Below are positions 33,119 to 41,014 of a stretch of 64,000 nt of DNA, piece after piece (the stretch's first letter is position 1; each line of letters begins with the position of its first letter). The DNA is taken from contig JAXLYO010000016.1 of assembly GCA_046351415.1 (NCBI GenBank), forward strand, positions 1 through 64,000, in the 5' to 3' direction. This DNA comes from JABFRG01 sp046351415 (GTDB lineage Bacteria > Myxococcota_A > Polyangia > Polyangiales > Polyangiaceae). The translations under genes were made by a program, and so were the position numbers. The notes under the pieces are model-generated. The model made no database searches, was not told where the DNA came from, and saw only the letters and a program-made list of their open reading frames with translations.

Positions 33119-34102
33119 TCATCCCGTTGGTGTGCCACCGGTTACGCCGAGGCATTCGCCGTTCACGTAGCTAGCCTCGTTGCTTGCGAGGAAGACATAC
33201 GCGTGCGCGAGCTCTGCTGGCTGCGCCGGTCGCTTCGTGGGCGACTGCGTTCCGAAGTTCTCGAGGCGTTCACCCTCGAACGACTGTGCGATGAGGGGTG
33301 TCCACACGGGGCCGGGCGCGACGCAGTTCACGCGTATGCCCTGCTTGATTGCCTCTTCGGCGAGCCCCTTCGTGAACGCTACCACCGCGCCCTTCGTGGC
33401 CGCGTAGTCGATGATGCCTGCGCTAGGCTTGTACGCCTGAACGGAAGCGGTGTTGATGATCGCCCCGCCAGGCCGCATGTAAGGCATGACTTCGCGCGCC
33501 AAATTGAACATGGCCATGATGTTCACTCGAAAGGTGCGCTCGATGCGGTCCGAGTCGATTTCCATGAAACTCTCGACCTCTTTCCCTTGGTGCGCGGCAT
33601 TGTTCACCAGAATGTCGATGTGGCCAAAGTGAGCAGCGGCCTTTTCGACGATCTCCTCGCACACGCGTGGTTCTGCGAGGTCGCCGGGCAAGAGAAGCGC
33701 TCGCTGTCCGGTGGCCATGACGAGGCGCTCCGTCTCGCGCGCGTCTTCATCCTCGTTCAAGTAAGCGATCGCCACCTCTGCTCCCTCCCGCGCGTACGCA
33801 AGTGCCACCGCCCTTCCGATGCCGCTGTCCGCCCCCGTGATGAGGGCGACCCTTCCTTTGAGTCTCTCGTGCCCCACGTAGCTGTCTTCACCGTGATCGG
33901 GTTTAACCCGCATTTGAGCCTCGCTGCCCGGCGAGGGTTGATGCTTTTCGTGGAAGGGCGGCTTCGGTCCTTCTTCGCGAGGGTCCCGCGCGTTCGACTC
34001 GTTCCTGCCGAGCGCGTCGGACGTGCCAGGAGGTGCAACCTCGCCCCACTTGCTTGCCTCTCTTCCGCCCTTCGCATGTTTGCCGTTCTTCGTCGTCTGC
34101 AT
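33119..34102 (-). CDS. SDR oxidoreductase of the GSP39 / YghA type
   Basis: This 327-residue protein has an N-terminal extension rich in Pro/Lys/Glu leading to KPDHGEDSYVGHERLKGR, typical of general-stress-protein-39-like dehydrogenases. The classical SDR core follows, with TGADSGIG, NNAAHQ, the Ser in INTASVQAYKPSAG and Tyr/Lys in YAATKG. The C-terminus has the family motif SYVNGECLGVTGG. Family members are NAD(P)-dependent and stress-induced in other bacteria, with aldehydes or sugars as possible substrates. ATG 34102 keeps the whole conserved extension. It is divergent from another SDR at 34244. Confidence 0.88.
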   Translation of the reverse strand: MQTTKNGKHAKGGREASKWGEVAPPGTSDALGRNESNARDPREEGPKPPFHEKHQPSPGSEAQMRVKPDHGEDSYVGHERLKGRVALITGADSGIGRAVALAYAREGAEVAIAYLNEDEDARETERLVMATGQRALLLPGDLAEPRVCEEIVEKAAAHFGHIDILVNNAAHQGKEVESFMEIDSDRIERTFRVNIMAMFNLAREVMPYMRPGGAIINTASVQAYKPSAGIIDYAATKGAVVAFTKGLAEEAIKQGIRVNCVAPGPVWTPLIAQSFEGERLENFGTQSPTKRPAQPAELAHAYVFLASNEASYVNGECLGVTGGTPTG

Positions 34103-34243
34103 GATCGAACCCCGTCTTTTCCCTGGCGACTCGTCGAGAGGAAACCCGCCCACTCGGGAATTCCGCTGCTCAGCCGCGCCCACCGTGCCGCGACTGCGTG
34201 CAATCCGCATACCGTAGGATCGACGTTTGCACTGGCCCCCTAC

Positions 34244-35182
34244 ATGCGTCTCAAAACTCTTCGCGAACAGGTCATCGTCATCACGGGCGCGTCGAGCGGC
34301 ATCGGGCTCGCGACGGCTCGAAAGGCCGCCTGCGCGGGTGCCAAGGTCGTCCTCGCTGCGCGCACCGAGTGTGCGCTCGCGTCCATCGTCCGTGCGCTCA
34401 CGAGTGACGGTGCGGAGGCCACGTCGTTCGTCGTAGACGTCGCCGACCGCGAACAAGTCGAGGCTCTCGCGCGCGCCACGATCGAGCGATATGGTCGTAT
34501 CGACACGTGGGTGAACAATGCCGGCGTTTGCATTTACGGGCGCCTCGACGAGGTAGACGAACGCGATAGCCGTCGCTTGTTCGAGGTGAACTTCTGGGGG
34601 GTCGTTCACGGCTCTCTCGTCGCACTCCCCTGGCTACGCAGAGCGCACGGTGCGCTCATCAACATGGGAAGCGATGTGGCCGACGTGCCCATGCCCCTTC
34701 AAGGCATGTACGCCGCATCGAAGAACGCCGTGCGCGCCTTCACCGACACCTTGCGTATCGAGGTCGAGCAGTGCTCTGACGAACCCGTCGCGATCACGCT
34801 AGTCGAACCCGCAGGCGTCGATACCCCGTTGCCGCAGCATGCGCGCAACTACATGCGCCGCGAGCCAAAGGTCCGCGGGCCGGTCTTGGCAGCCGAGGAC
34901 GTCGCCGCAGTCATTCTGGACGCTGCAGAGCATCGGCACAGGTGCGTTCGTGTCGGTCGACAAGCCCTCTCGAGCACGCTTCTCTCGAGCGCCTTGCGCA
35001 CCCTGGCCCCAGAGGCGGCCGATCGCATGGCCGCAAAGCAAATCCCCGAATTGCAGTACGACGAATCCCCTCGTCGCCCTCAGGGAATCCTTCATGCGCC
35101 GAACGATACGGAGTTCGCCAACGTCGAGGGCAGCGGCCCATTCGATGGCCCTCCAAGCTTTCTCAGACTTGCGATGCCTTGA
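34244..35182 (+). CDS. SDR family oxidoreductase
   Basis: This 312-residue protein is a classical SDR with TGASSGIG near residue 14, NNAGV, the catalytic Ser in INMGSDVADVP, and Tyr/Lys in YAASKN. A C-terminal extension of about 60 residues (LSSALRTLAPEAADRMAAKQIPEL) is usual for the subgroup of SDRs annotated as YusZ- or DltE-like. Substrate is unknown. ATG 34244 directly precedes the nucleotide-binding strand. The 3' end overlaps by 20 bp with the convergent small gene at 35163-35444. Confidence 0.85.
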   Translation: MRLKTLREQVIVITGASSGIGLATARKAACAGAKVVLAARTECALASIVRALTSDGAEATSFVVDVADREQVEALARATIERYGRIDTWVNNAGVCIYGRLDEVDERDSRRLFEVNFWGVVHGSLVALPWLRRAHGALINMGSDVADVPMPLQGMYAASKNAVRAFTDTLRIEVEQCSDEPVAITLVEPAGVDTPLPQHARNYMRREPKVRGPVLAAEDVAAVILDAAEHRHRCVRVGRQALSSTLLSSALRTLAPEAADRMAAKQIPELQYDESPRRPQGILHAPNDTEFANVEGSGPFDGPPSFLRLAMP

Positions 35183-35444
35183 TTCTCGTTCGCTTGGCGA
35201 GTTCCCCATCGAAGATTGCGAGTTCGTCCGGGAAGCACGTCTCGACGCGCGCATTCCAAAACCGACCAAATCGTACGAGCAGTTGCCCCGAAGATGCGGT
35301 GCCGACGACGCGACCGCGCTTGCCGAGGAGCCGTGCTCCTTGGCCCACGCTTCGAACGACGATGACGCTGTCTCCCAATGCGAACAAGGCTGCTTGCCAT
35401 TCATCATAGGTCGCGCAAACATGTCGGCCAGCACGAAAGAACAT
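35163..35444 (-). CDS. Small protein with an SH3/KOW-like barrel, function unknown
   Basis: The frame encodes 93 residues with a plausible small beta-barrel: ALGDSVIVVRSVGQGARLLGKRGRVVGTASSGQLLVRFG, then PDELAIF. The G-K-R-G-R-V-V-G and LLVRFG spacing resembles KOW/SH3-like domains. I am not certain it is a gene, since it overlaps the end of the SDR by 20 bp. In its favour it is divergent from a LysR regulator, with an 8-bp inverted repeat between the two. ATG 35444 was chosen over 35495, which would cross the repeat. Confidence 0.45.
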   Translation of the reverse strand: MFFRAGRHVCATYDEWQAALFALGDSVIVVRSVGQGARLLGKRGRVVGTASSGQLLVRFGRFWNARVETCFPDELAIFDGELAKRTRIKASQV

Positions 35445-35448
35445 CAAC

Positions 35449-35471
35449 ACCTGTCGACACAAGCGACAGGT
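35449..35471. promoter_or_regulatory. Inverted-repeat operator upstream of the LysR gene
   Basis: ACCTGTCG (35449-35456) and CGACAGGT (35464-35471) are perfect inverted 8-mers with a 7-base spacer, 26 bases before ATG 35498. The position between a LysR-type gene and a divergent small gene is the classical place for autoregulatory binding. Confidence 0.55.
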
Positions 35472-35497
35472 TTCCCTTTTGGGCGAACAGGACATCG

Positions 35498-36409
35498 ATG
35501 GAGAGTCAGGGGCTCAATTATCAGCACCTCTACTACTTTGCCGTGATCAGCCGCGAGGGTGGCGTGGCCGCGGCTGGTCGGAAGCTGCATCTCACGCACT
35601 CGACGTTGAGCGCGCAGCTTCGCTCCCTCGAAGAGCACTTGGGTGCGCGCCTCTTCGATAGAAAGTCCGGGAAGCTGGTAGCGACCCCTCTCGGACGGGA
35701 CGTCCTCGCGTACGCGAACGACATCTTTCGCCTCGGACACGAGCTGGTCGACATGGCCCGAGGTCGAGAGCCTACGAACCGCTCGGACTTTCGAGTGGGT
35801 GTCGTAGGAACCATTCCGAAGACGCTCACACATCGCTTCCTGCAGCCCTCTCGCAAACTTCTCGGGACGGGGGTCCTCTACGTGAAGCAAGACCCCATGT
35901 CGCGGCTCCTCGAAGAACTCGTGGCGGGCCGCTTGCATCTCATTCTTGCAGATAGCGTTCCGTCGACGGTGCCGGGCGTCCGCATCCACGCACACTTGCT
36001 CGGGGAGAGCCGGCTCTTGCTCTACGCATCGAAGGAACTCGCGCGAAAGTTGCGACGGGGCTTCCCGAAGTCCTGCAACGACAAGCCCTTCGTGCTTCCC
36101 GCGATGGGAAGCACGCTGCGCCACACCTTGGACGACTGGTTCGCGGCAAACGGCATCTCGCCTTCCCTCCGCGCGGAAGTGGACGATGCGGCGCTCCTCC
36201 GGACGATCAGCGCATCGGGGCTCGGTCTCTTCCCCGTGCGCGAAGCCCTCCGTGCAGAGGTCGACGAGTTGCCGGACGTCATGCGCATCGGAAACTGCGA
36301 AGGGGCTTCGGAGCGCTACTTCGCACTCACGGTCGAGCGAAAGCTCAGGCATCCGGCGGTCGTCGCCATCGTCGAAGCCGCGCGTACGGGCCTCGGGTAC
36401 CGCGCATGA
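35498..36409 (+). CDS. LysR-family regulator, NhaR-like
   Basis: This 303-residue protein begins with NYQHLYYFAVISREGGVAAAGRKLHLTHSTLSAQLRSLEEHLGARLFDR. That is the winged helix-turn-helix of the NhaR subgroup of LysR regulators, which in E. coli responds to sodium. The C-terminal half is the co-inducer domain, with DDAALLRTISASGLGLFPVREAL. No antiporter gene is nearby, so the signal is unknown. ATG 35498 is preferred over the upstream start because the family homology begins immediately. The inverted repeat at 35449-35471 is a probable binding site. Confidence 0.88.
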   Translation: MESQGLNYQHLYYFAVISREGGVAAAGRKLHLTHSTLSAQLRSLEEHLGARLFDRKSGKLVATPLGRDVLAYANDIFRLGHELVDMARGREPTNRSDFRVGVVGTIPKTLTHRFLQPSRKLLGTGVLYVKQDPMSRLLEELVAGRLHLILADSVPSTVPGVRIHAHLLGESRLLLYASKELARKLRRGFPKSCNDKPFVLPAMGSTLRHTLDDWFAANGISPSLRAEVDDAALLRTISASGLGLFPVREALRAEVDELPDVMRIGNCEGASERYFALTVERKLRHPAVVAIVEAARTGLGYRA

Positions 36410-36415
36410 CCATGC

Positions 36416-37834
36416 TCAGCGGGCGGCGGCCGCACGCTTTCGATGTGCGTCCACGTGTGCGGTCGGATCTCGTTTGACGGCCCCCCACAATGCGAGTGCT
36501 CCAAGCGAGGGCCCCAGGCACGCCGCGCCGAGCACGACGAACGTCGTTAGCGAATGTGCCCGAGGCAGATTGTAGAAGGTGGCTTCGATGCAAGTGAGGG
36601 TCGCGTCTACCGTGACGACGCTCGCCAGTGCCACCCCGAGCCATCGCCGCCATCGCAGCGCGAGAAAGAAGAGAATGACGCCGAGCATGACATCGAAAAC
36701 GACCCACGTTCCCTGCACTGCGCGGCTTGGAAACCAGGAGGGAGAGGCCGTCGCGAGCAAGATCGTCCATGGCACTAGGAGGACCGCCAGAGCACGAAGG
36801 ACGATCGCGGGGCCGCGAAGCAGCGTCTTCACCCCAAAGCCGACAAAACTTCCACCCGCAAACGCGGCGAGCACGTCGTAGAGAGCGACGTTTGCCGAGC
36901 CATCGTGCGGATGAGCGAGGTAGACGGGGTCCCATGTGTGCGGGCCGAGCTTCGACTTGAAAGCTCGGATTCCCTCGAAGTCGTACAGGCCGGAGGCCCA
37001 CCGGCGGAAAACCCCAAGCCGCCTCGGGACGGCGCCCGAAAGCGGAGCGAGGCCCAGCGTAGCGTACGAGGCCCCGGCGTGGGCGAAAGTCGTCATCGCT
37101 TCGTGAACGAGCAGTTCCGCCGTGCCATTCGGCGCCGCGGGTGCGCGAACGAGGTCTTCGATGAGCCAGCCGTCGCGCGCGAAAATGGGCACCGCCACGA
37201 GGAAGCCTTCCACGACCCCCTCGCGTTCGGCAGCGAAATAGCGACGTTCTTCTGGAAAGCTGAAGAGCTGCACGTCGACCAAGAAGCGCATGCGCGGCAT
37301 GGCTCTCGTCCCCACCCAGGTGGCGACGAGAGATTCGAACGCGAGGCGGACCTTCCCTTTCGGGTCGACAATCTCCTCGGTAGGAACGCGCCGCACACGC
37401 ACCCCCTTTGCGCGTGCGCGCCGGAGCTGCTCTCGCAATGACGGTCGGGACGAAAGCGTCCGCTCCCATCGGCGGGGGTCCCACGTGGGCTGCTCTCCGA
37501 CGAGAATGGCAGGCAAGCCCGTTCGCTCGACGAATCGCTCTTCGACCGCGAAGAAGCATACGCGACGGCCTTCCCCTTCTGCTCGTGCCACGAAGTTGCG
37601 AACGACGGACGCGATGCGCTCGTGGGGCCCGATGGGCGCACCCGCGACGACCCATGCGCGCCCCGTGTCGACGTACGCGACACACGCGTCGTCCCGGTCG
37701 AAGTAGTAGTGAAAACCCTCCTCGAGGCCCTGAAAGCCGGTCGCATTCCAGCCCCAACGGCGCAAAAGGGAGAGCGCCCGCGACCTCGGAGAGGCCGGCG
37801 AAGAAGAAGGCTCGAGTTCTCCCGAATGGTCCAC
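36416..37834 (-). CDS. MprF-type (DUF2156) aminoacyltransferase domain with C-terminal membrane segments
   Basis: This 472-residue protein carries in residues about 20-330 the tandem-GNAT fold of the C-terminal domain of phosphatidylglycerol lysyltransferases. Visible segments are LEEGFHYYFDRDDACVAYVDTGRAWVVAGAPIG, RRARAKGVRVRR, MPRMRFLVDVQLFSFPEERRYFAAE, YATLGLAPLSG and FNF-like FKSKLGPHTWDPVYL. Three or four membrane spans follow at the C-terminus (about 345-460). In MprF the membrane part comes first, so the order here is reversed. The inferred role is aminoacylation of a lipid or another acceptor. GTG 37834 is chosen; a TTG 12 codons upstream is possible. Confidence 0.82.
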   Translation of the reverse strand: MDHSGELEPSSSPASPRSRALSLLRRWGWNATGFQGLEEGFHYYFDRDDACVAYVDTGRAWVVAGAPIGPHERIASVVRNFVARAEGEGRRVCFFAVEERFVERTGLPAILVGEQPTWDPRRWERTLSSRPSLREQLRRARAKGVRVRRVPTEEIVDPKGKVRLAFESLVATWVGTRAMPRMRFLVDVQLFSFPEERRYFAAEREGVVEGFLVAVPIFARDGWLIEDLVRAPAAPNGTAELLVHEAMTTFAHAGASYATLGLAPLSGAVPRRLGVFRRWASGLYDFEGIRAFKSKLGPHTWDPVYLAHPHDGSANVALYDVLAAFAGGSFVGFGVKTLLRGPAIVLRALAVLLVPWTILLATASPSWFPSRAVQGTWVVFDVMLGVILFFLALRWRRWLGVALASVVTVDATLTCIEATFYNLPRAHSLTTFVVLGAACLGPSLGALALWGAVKRDPTAHVDAHRKRAAAAR

Positions 37835-37954
37835 GCGTGCGAAAACTAGCGCGGAATGGATCGAACACAAAAGGCCCGCCGCGTCGTCGAATTCGTGCGA
37901 CGGCCGGGGCCGCTCGTCCTCTCCTTGGCGAACACAGTCTCGAGAGGTTTCATC

Positions 37955-38323
37955 ATGTCCAAGAAGTTCGTCGTGTCATTCACGTTGCTCGCCACCCTTG
38001 TTTCGGTCACCACGGGCTGCGGTCAGCTCATGGCCCAAGCCACAGGTGGTCGCTTCATCAACCGGGCAAACGTGAAAGTGGTGAATGATTCCAACCGAAA
38101 AGTGTGCGCCGTAAAGGTCACAGGGGCCGATGGTGCCGTCGTCACGGACAACGCCCTCGCCGGAGGTCCCATCGGGATCGAGCCTGGCAAAGAAAGCGTC
38201 GCGCAGATCGACGAAAAGCTCGGCAAGGTCACGCTCGAAGCATACTCCTGCGAGCCGCGGAAGATGATGCTCGCGAAGCAAGAGGTCGACATGGCCTCGC
38301 CGCAGACCATGCGCGTTCATTGA
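37955..38323 (+). CDS. Small predicted lipoprotein
   Basis: This 122-residue protein has a signal peptide (MSKKFVVSFTLLATLVSV) and lipobox TTGCGQ. The mature part is a single small beta-rich domain with two Cys (VCAVKVTG and YSCEPRKM) that could form a disulfide. No family is recognised. The upstream in-frame codons from 37856 give no homology and were excluded. It stands alone between the transferase gene (divergent) and the glycosylase gene (convergent). Confidence 0.72.
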   Translation: MSKKFVVSFTLLATLVSVTTGCGQLMAQATGGRFINRANVKVVNDSNRKVCAVKVTGADGAVVTDNALAGGPIGIEPGKESVAQIDEKLGKVTLEAYSCEPRKMMLAKQEVDMASPQTMRVH

Positions 38324-38344
38324 TGGAGGTGAACGTTCGTCGCG

Positions 38345-38986
38345 CTACCGCTTGCTGACGAAGGGGCTCCGTTCCACGTAGAAGCGATAGGGGAGGTCCG
38401 CTCCGCGCGTGAGGCCGACGCGCGTCGTCTGTACGATACGAAACGTGGTTTGGCGGGCGGGCGCGCGCACGTAAAGCTCGTTCGACGTCAGCGACGCGCC
38501 ATTGTGTTCAGAGAGCCGAAGCCCGAGCGCGATTGTGAGCTTGGCGGGACCGTTCGCCAAGCTCCGGAGGCCAGCCGAGGACGATGCGTCGAGGGTGTTG
38601 CTTCGATAGCGCGCGAACCCCACTTTGAACGCAGCATTTCGTCGGGCTTCCATGAGCTCGATGCCGCGCGTTGGCTCGATCGCTCGAATGAGCACGGCCT
38701 CCCCGATGCCCTCACGACCGCTCACGACGTTGATACAGTGGTAGTGGTTGTAGATTTGGTAGATGTAGAGCGTCCCTGGCGGCCCGAACATAGCGGCGTT
38801 GCGCTCCGTCTTGCGGCGAAACGCATGAGAGCCTGGGTCATCCGACAGGTACCCCTCTGTTTCGACGATGATACCGGCCGCCTCCCCTTCCTCGGACACG
38901 TGCACGATTTCGCATCCCAGAAGATCGCGTGCGAGGTCGAGAGTGGTGCGCTCCGAGTAGAACTTCTTCCGTAGTGAACGGCTCAC
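38345..38986 (-). CDS. DNA-3-methyladenine glycosylase (Aag/MPG family)
   Basis: This 213-residue protein matches the alkyladenine glycosylase family over its full length: LARDLLGCEIVH, IVETEGYL, DPGSHAFRRKTERNAAMFGPPGTLYIYQIYNHYHCINVV (with the active-site Glu and Tyr region) and GEAVLIRAIEP. It excises alkylated and deaminated purines. The start is GTG 38986, which overlaps the TGA of the upstream metalloprotease gene by 4 bp (GTGA), so the two are translationally coupled. That is an unusual partner for a DNA repair enzyme. Confidence 0.93.
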   Translation of the reverse strand: MSRSLRKKFYSERTTLDLARDLLGCEIVHVSEEGEAAGIIVETEGYLSDDPGSHAFRRKTERNAAMFGPPGTLYIYQIYNHYHCINVVSGREGIGEAVLIRAIEPTRGIELMEARRNAAFKVGFARYRSNTLDASSSAGLRSLANGPAKLTIALGLRLSEHNGASLTSNELYVRAPARQTTFRIVQTTRVGLTRGADLPYRFYVERSPFVSKR

Positions 38987-40443
38987 GGCGTTCGAAGAAG
39001 GCGTCGAGCGACCCCGCGCATGACTTTGGACACGCGAGGGTCGTCGGCGATGCGCGCAACGTTCGCTCGATCGGCCGAAGTGAGCGGCGGGACGACATGC
39101 GACGGATGCTTGCACGAAGCGCCGACGACGCGCAGCTCCGCGTCGTCGAGCTGCGCGCCGGGCTTGCCGAACATGCGCCCGAAGTCGAGCGATCGAAACG
39201 ACTCGCGCCGAAGAACGGAGGCGGGCGGCGGCGCACCGGCGATGAACGCTTGAAACATCGGAGAACCTTGAACGACCCGCCTCTGCATCGTCGATGTCGT
39301 GATGGGCTTCGCATGCTTGCCGAGCGCAAACATGATGTTGTCGTAGTCGGGGCAGTTCGTCTTGAGCTTGAACATGTCCGGACACTCCGGCGTGTCGGGA
39401 AGCGGATCCGTCCAGCGACCGTCCATCTCGGAAGTGTGGTTCAAGCCCATGAAATGGCCGAGTTCGTGCGCGAGGACAAAGGACTCCTCGACGGTCGCAT
39501 CGACCTGCGAGGCGAGAGCGAAGCCCGACTGGTCCGTCCCCGTGGTGTTGGCGCTCCCGGGAATGCCGCCCGCAACCCCCCACCAATCGCCGTTGTCGGA
39601 AGGCTCCGACAGAAAGAGGCTCACCGATTGACCGGCGGGCAACACACGAGTCTCGGCAAAGACGTCGTCGAGCTCGGCGTTCTCGATGGTAACGTACTTC
39701 GCCGGGATGTCGAAGAATCGAAGCGTTCCGTTTCGAAGTCCGTAGAGATCGTAGACGAGGTCGAAGAATCCTTCGAGCCGCTTGATGACCCCTGCGTGCG
39801 TGAGGGCGCTCTGGGCGGTGACCTCCTTCCGATCCATCACGAGACCTTCCGGAACGAACACGTTCACGTTCAAAAGACCCCCGTGGAACTTTCCGTCCGG
39901 AGTCGTTTGAATCTGTATCTTCGCGCGCACGGGACTACCGCCCCCGAACCTGACGACCCACTTGCCTTTCGGTAGCGCGATGCCGGCGAAGACGCCCCCT
40001 TGTGGAACCTGAGCCGAGGCGACCATTCCCGTTTGCGAATCGCTCGTAGGGTGACTGGCGCCGACGGGGCCATTGTTTTCGTGCACCAGCGTACCCATGG
40101 GATCGCGTATCGATTCGATCGATAGGCCCGCAATGGAGCTTCCTAGAGACTGCACGAGTACATGAAAGCCGAGCGCACCTTCCGGCACGTCGAAGGGCAC
40201 GTCTACATGCGGGTCCGCCAACGGAAGGTCGATGATCGTCAATTCCGACGTGGGACCACCGCCTTCGAAGGGACTCAGTCGATGTTTGGGGCCGACGTCC
40301 GGCACGTCGATGCGTGCGTCGACGAGTGTCACAGCGTCCGCGCCCGCGTCGCCCGGAGGAACCGCAGACGCCTCCGACGTGCAGCCGTAAGCAACTCCGA
40401 GCCCAAAGAACACAACGAGCAAGCAACCGCGGGCCCTCAACAT
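38983..40443 (-). CDS. Lipoprotein zinc metalloprotease (HExxHxxGxxH)
   Basis: This 486-residue protein has a signal peptide and lipobox (LLVVFFGLGVAYGCTS) and an Asp/Ala linker. A beta-rich domain (about 60-190) follows, then a catalytic part with VLAHELGHFMGLNHTSE (about residue 325). That is the extended HExxHxxGxxH zinc motif of metzincins. A downstream Met in NIMFALG may be the Met-turn. It is probably an anchored extracellular protease. ATG 40443 directly begins the signal peptide. The alkyladenine glycosylase gene overlaps its stop. Confidence 0.88.
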   Translation of the reverse strand: MLRARGCLLVVFFGLGVAYGCTSEASAVPPGDAGADAVTLVDARIDVPDVGPKHRLSPFEGGGPTSELTIIDLPLADPHVDVPFDVPEGALGFHVLVQSLGSSIAGLSIESIRDPMGTLVHENNGPVGASHPTSDSQTGMVASAQVPQGGVFAGIALPKGKWVVRFGGGSPVRAKIQIQTTPDGKFHGGLLNVNVFVPEGLVMDRKEVTAQSALTHAGVIKRLEGFFDLVYDLYGLRNGTLRFFDIPAKYVTIENAELDDVFAETRVLPAGQSVSLFLSEPSDNGDWWGVAGGIPGSANTTGTDQSGFALASQVDATVEESFVLAHELGHFMGLNHTSEMDGRWTDPLPDTPECPDMFKLKTNCPDYDNIMFALGKHAKPITTSTMQRRVVQGSPMFQAFIAGAPPPASVLRRESFRSLDFGRMFGKPGAQLDDAELRVVGASCKHPSHVVPPLTSADRANVARIADDPRVSKVMRGVARRLLRTP

Positions 40444-40578
40444 CGTCCGGATAGAATACCTCAGTGTGGCAAATTCGCATGACCCGCGTTCGTGCTCTGC
40501 CGCGATGACGGCCCTGCCCGCGTGTTTTCGCAGCAAAATTCGCGGGTGAATGGTCTGTCGCGCGCGGGACTCTCGAAT

Positions 40579-40594
40579 GCGCACGCTTCTTGCT
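40579..40594 (+). promoter_or_regulatory. Weak sigma-54-like site
   Basis: GCGCACGCTTCTTGCT has a perfect CACG core and TTGCT -12 block, but one of the two invariant -24 guanines is missing. It lies 32 bases before ATG 40627, with a good leader and ribosome site between them. Listed because the downstream gene is of the same small-protein type as confirmed cases. Confidence 0.25.
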
Positions 40595-40626
40595 CTCCTC
40601 GTCAGGGACACCCCAAGGAGGAACCG

Positions 40627-40992
40627 ATGTTTCTGACGATCATGCAAACCCACACCCCTACGTCCACGGCCGATGACGCCAGCATGATCCCGTACATGCT
40701 CTTCGCGGCGCTGGTGGCGGGAGCCGTCCTGCTCGTGCTTGGCTTCATGGCCTTTCGCTGGTCGCGGCCGGAGGCCGTGGGCTTGCCGGTCGAGCAAGTT
40801 TCGCACAATGACGGGCACGTCGATCCCGTCGCCACGCACGAAGCAATGCAGGAACAAGCAGAGCGCATTGGTCGCATTCCCGCACGGGGGCTCGTGAGTG
40901 GTCGGGACCACATCGATCCGCCGGCAGTCGGTCCATTCGACCCCACGCCGCACCTTCCGGACGCCCCTCGGGTACCCGAAGTCCGCCGGTAG
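40627..40992 (+). CDS. Small single-span membrane protein
   Basis: This 121-residue protein has one N-terminal membrane segment (IPYMLFAALVAGAVLLVLGFMAF, about 21-43). A hydrophilic Pro/Asp/His-rich tail contains DGHVDPVATHEAMQEQAERIGRIPARG. No family is recognised. A strong ribosome-binding site (CCAAGGAGGAACCG) precedes ATG 40627. gpsA starts 22 bases after its stop on the same strand, so cotranscription is possible. The tail has a D-P-x-x-x-P-F-D-P-T-P-H-L-P-D-A-P pattern suggesting an extended conformation. Confidence 0.68.
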   Translation: MFLTIMQTHTPTSTADDASMIPYMLFAALVAGAVLLVLGFMAFRWSRPEAVGLPVEQVSHNDGHVDPVATHEAMQEQAERIGRIPARGLVSGRDHIDPPAVGPFDPTPHLPDAPRVPEVRR

Positions 40993-41014
40993 GTTTTCTG
41001 ATACGCTCCCGCTC

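Noticed and set aside
36345..37868. Open frame of 507 codons overlapping the MprF-like gene on the same strand
   Set aside because: Arg/Gly-rich shadow; the alternative frame has DUF2156 motifs and membrane spans.
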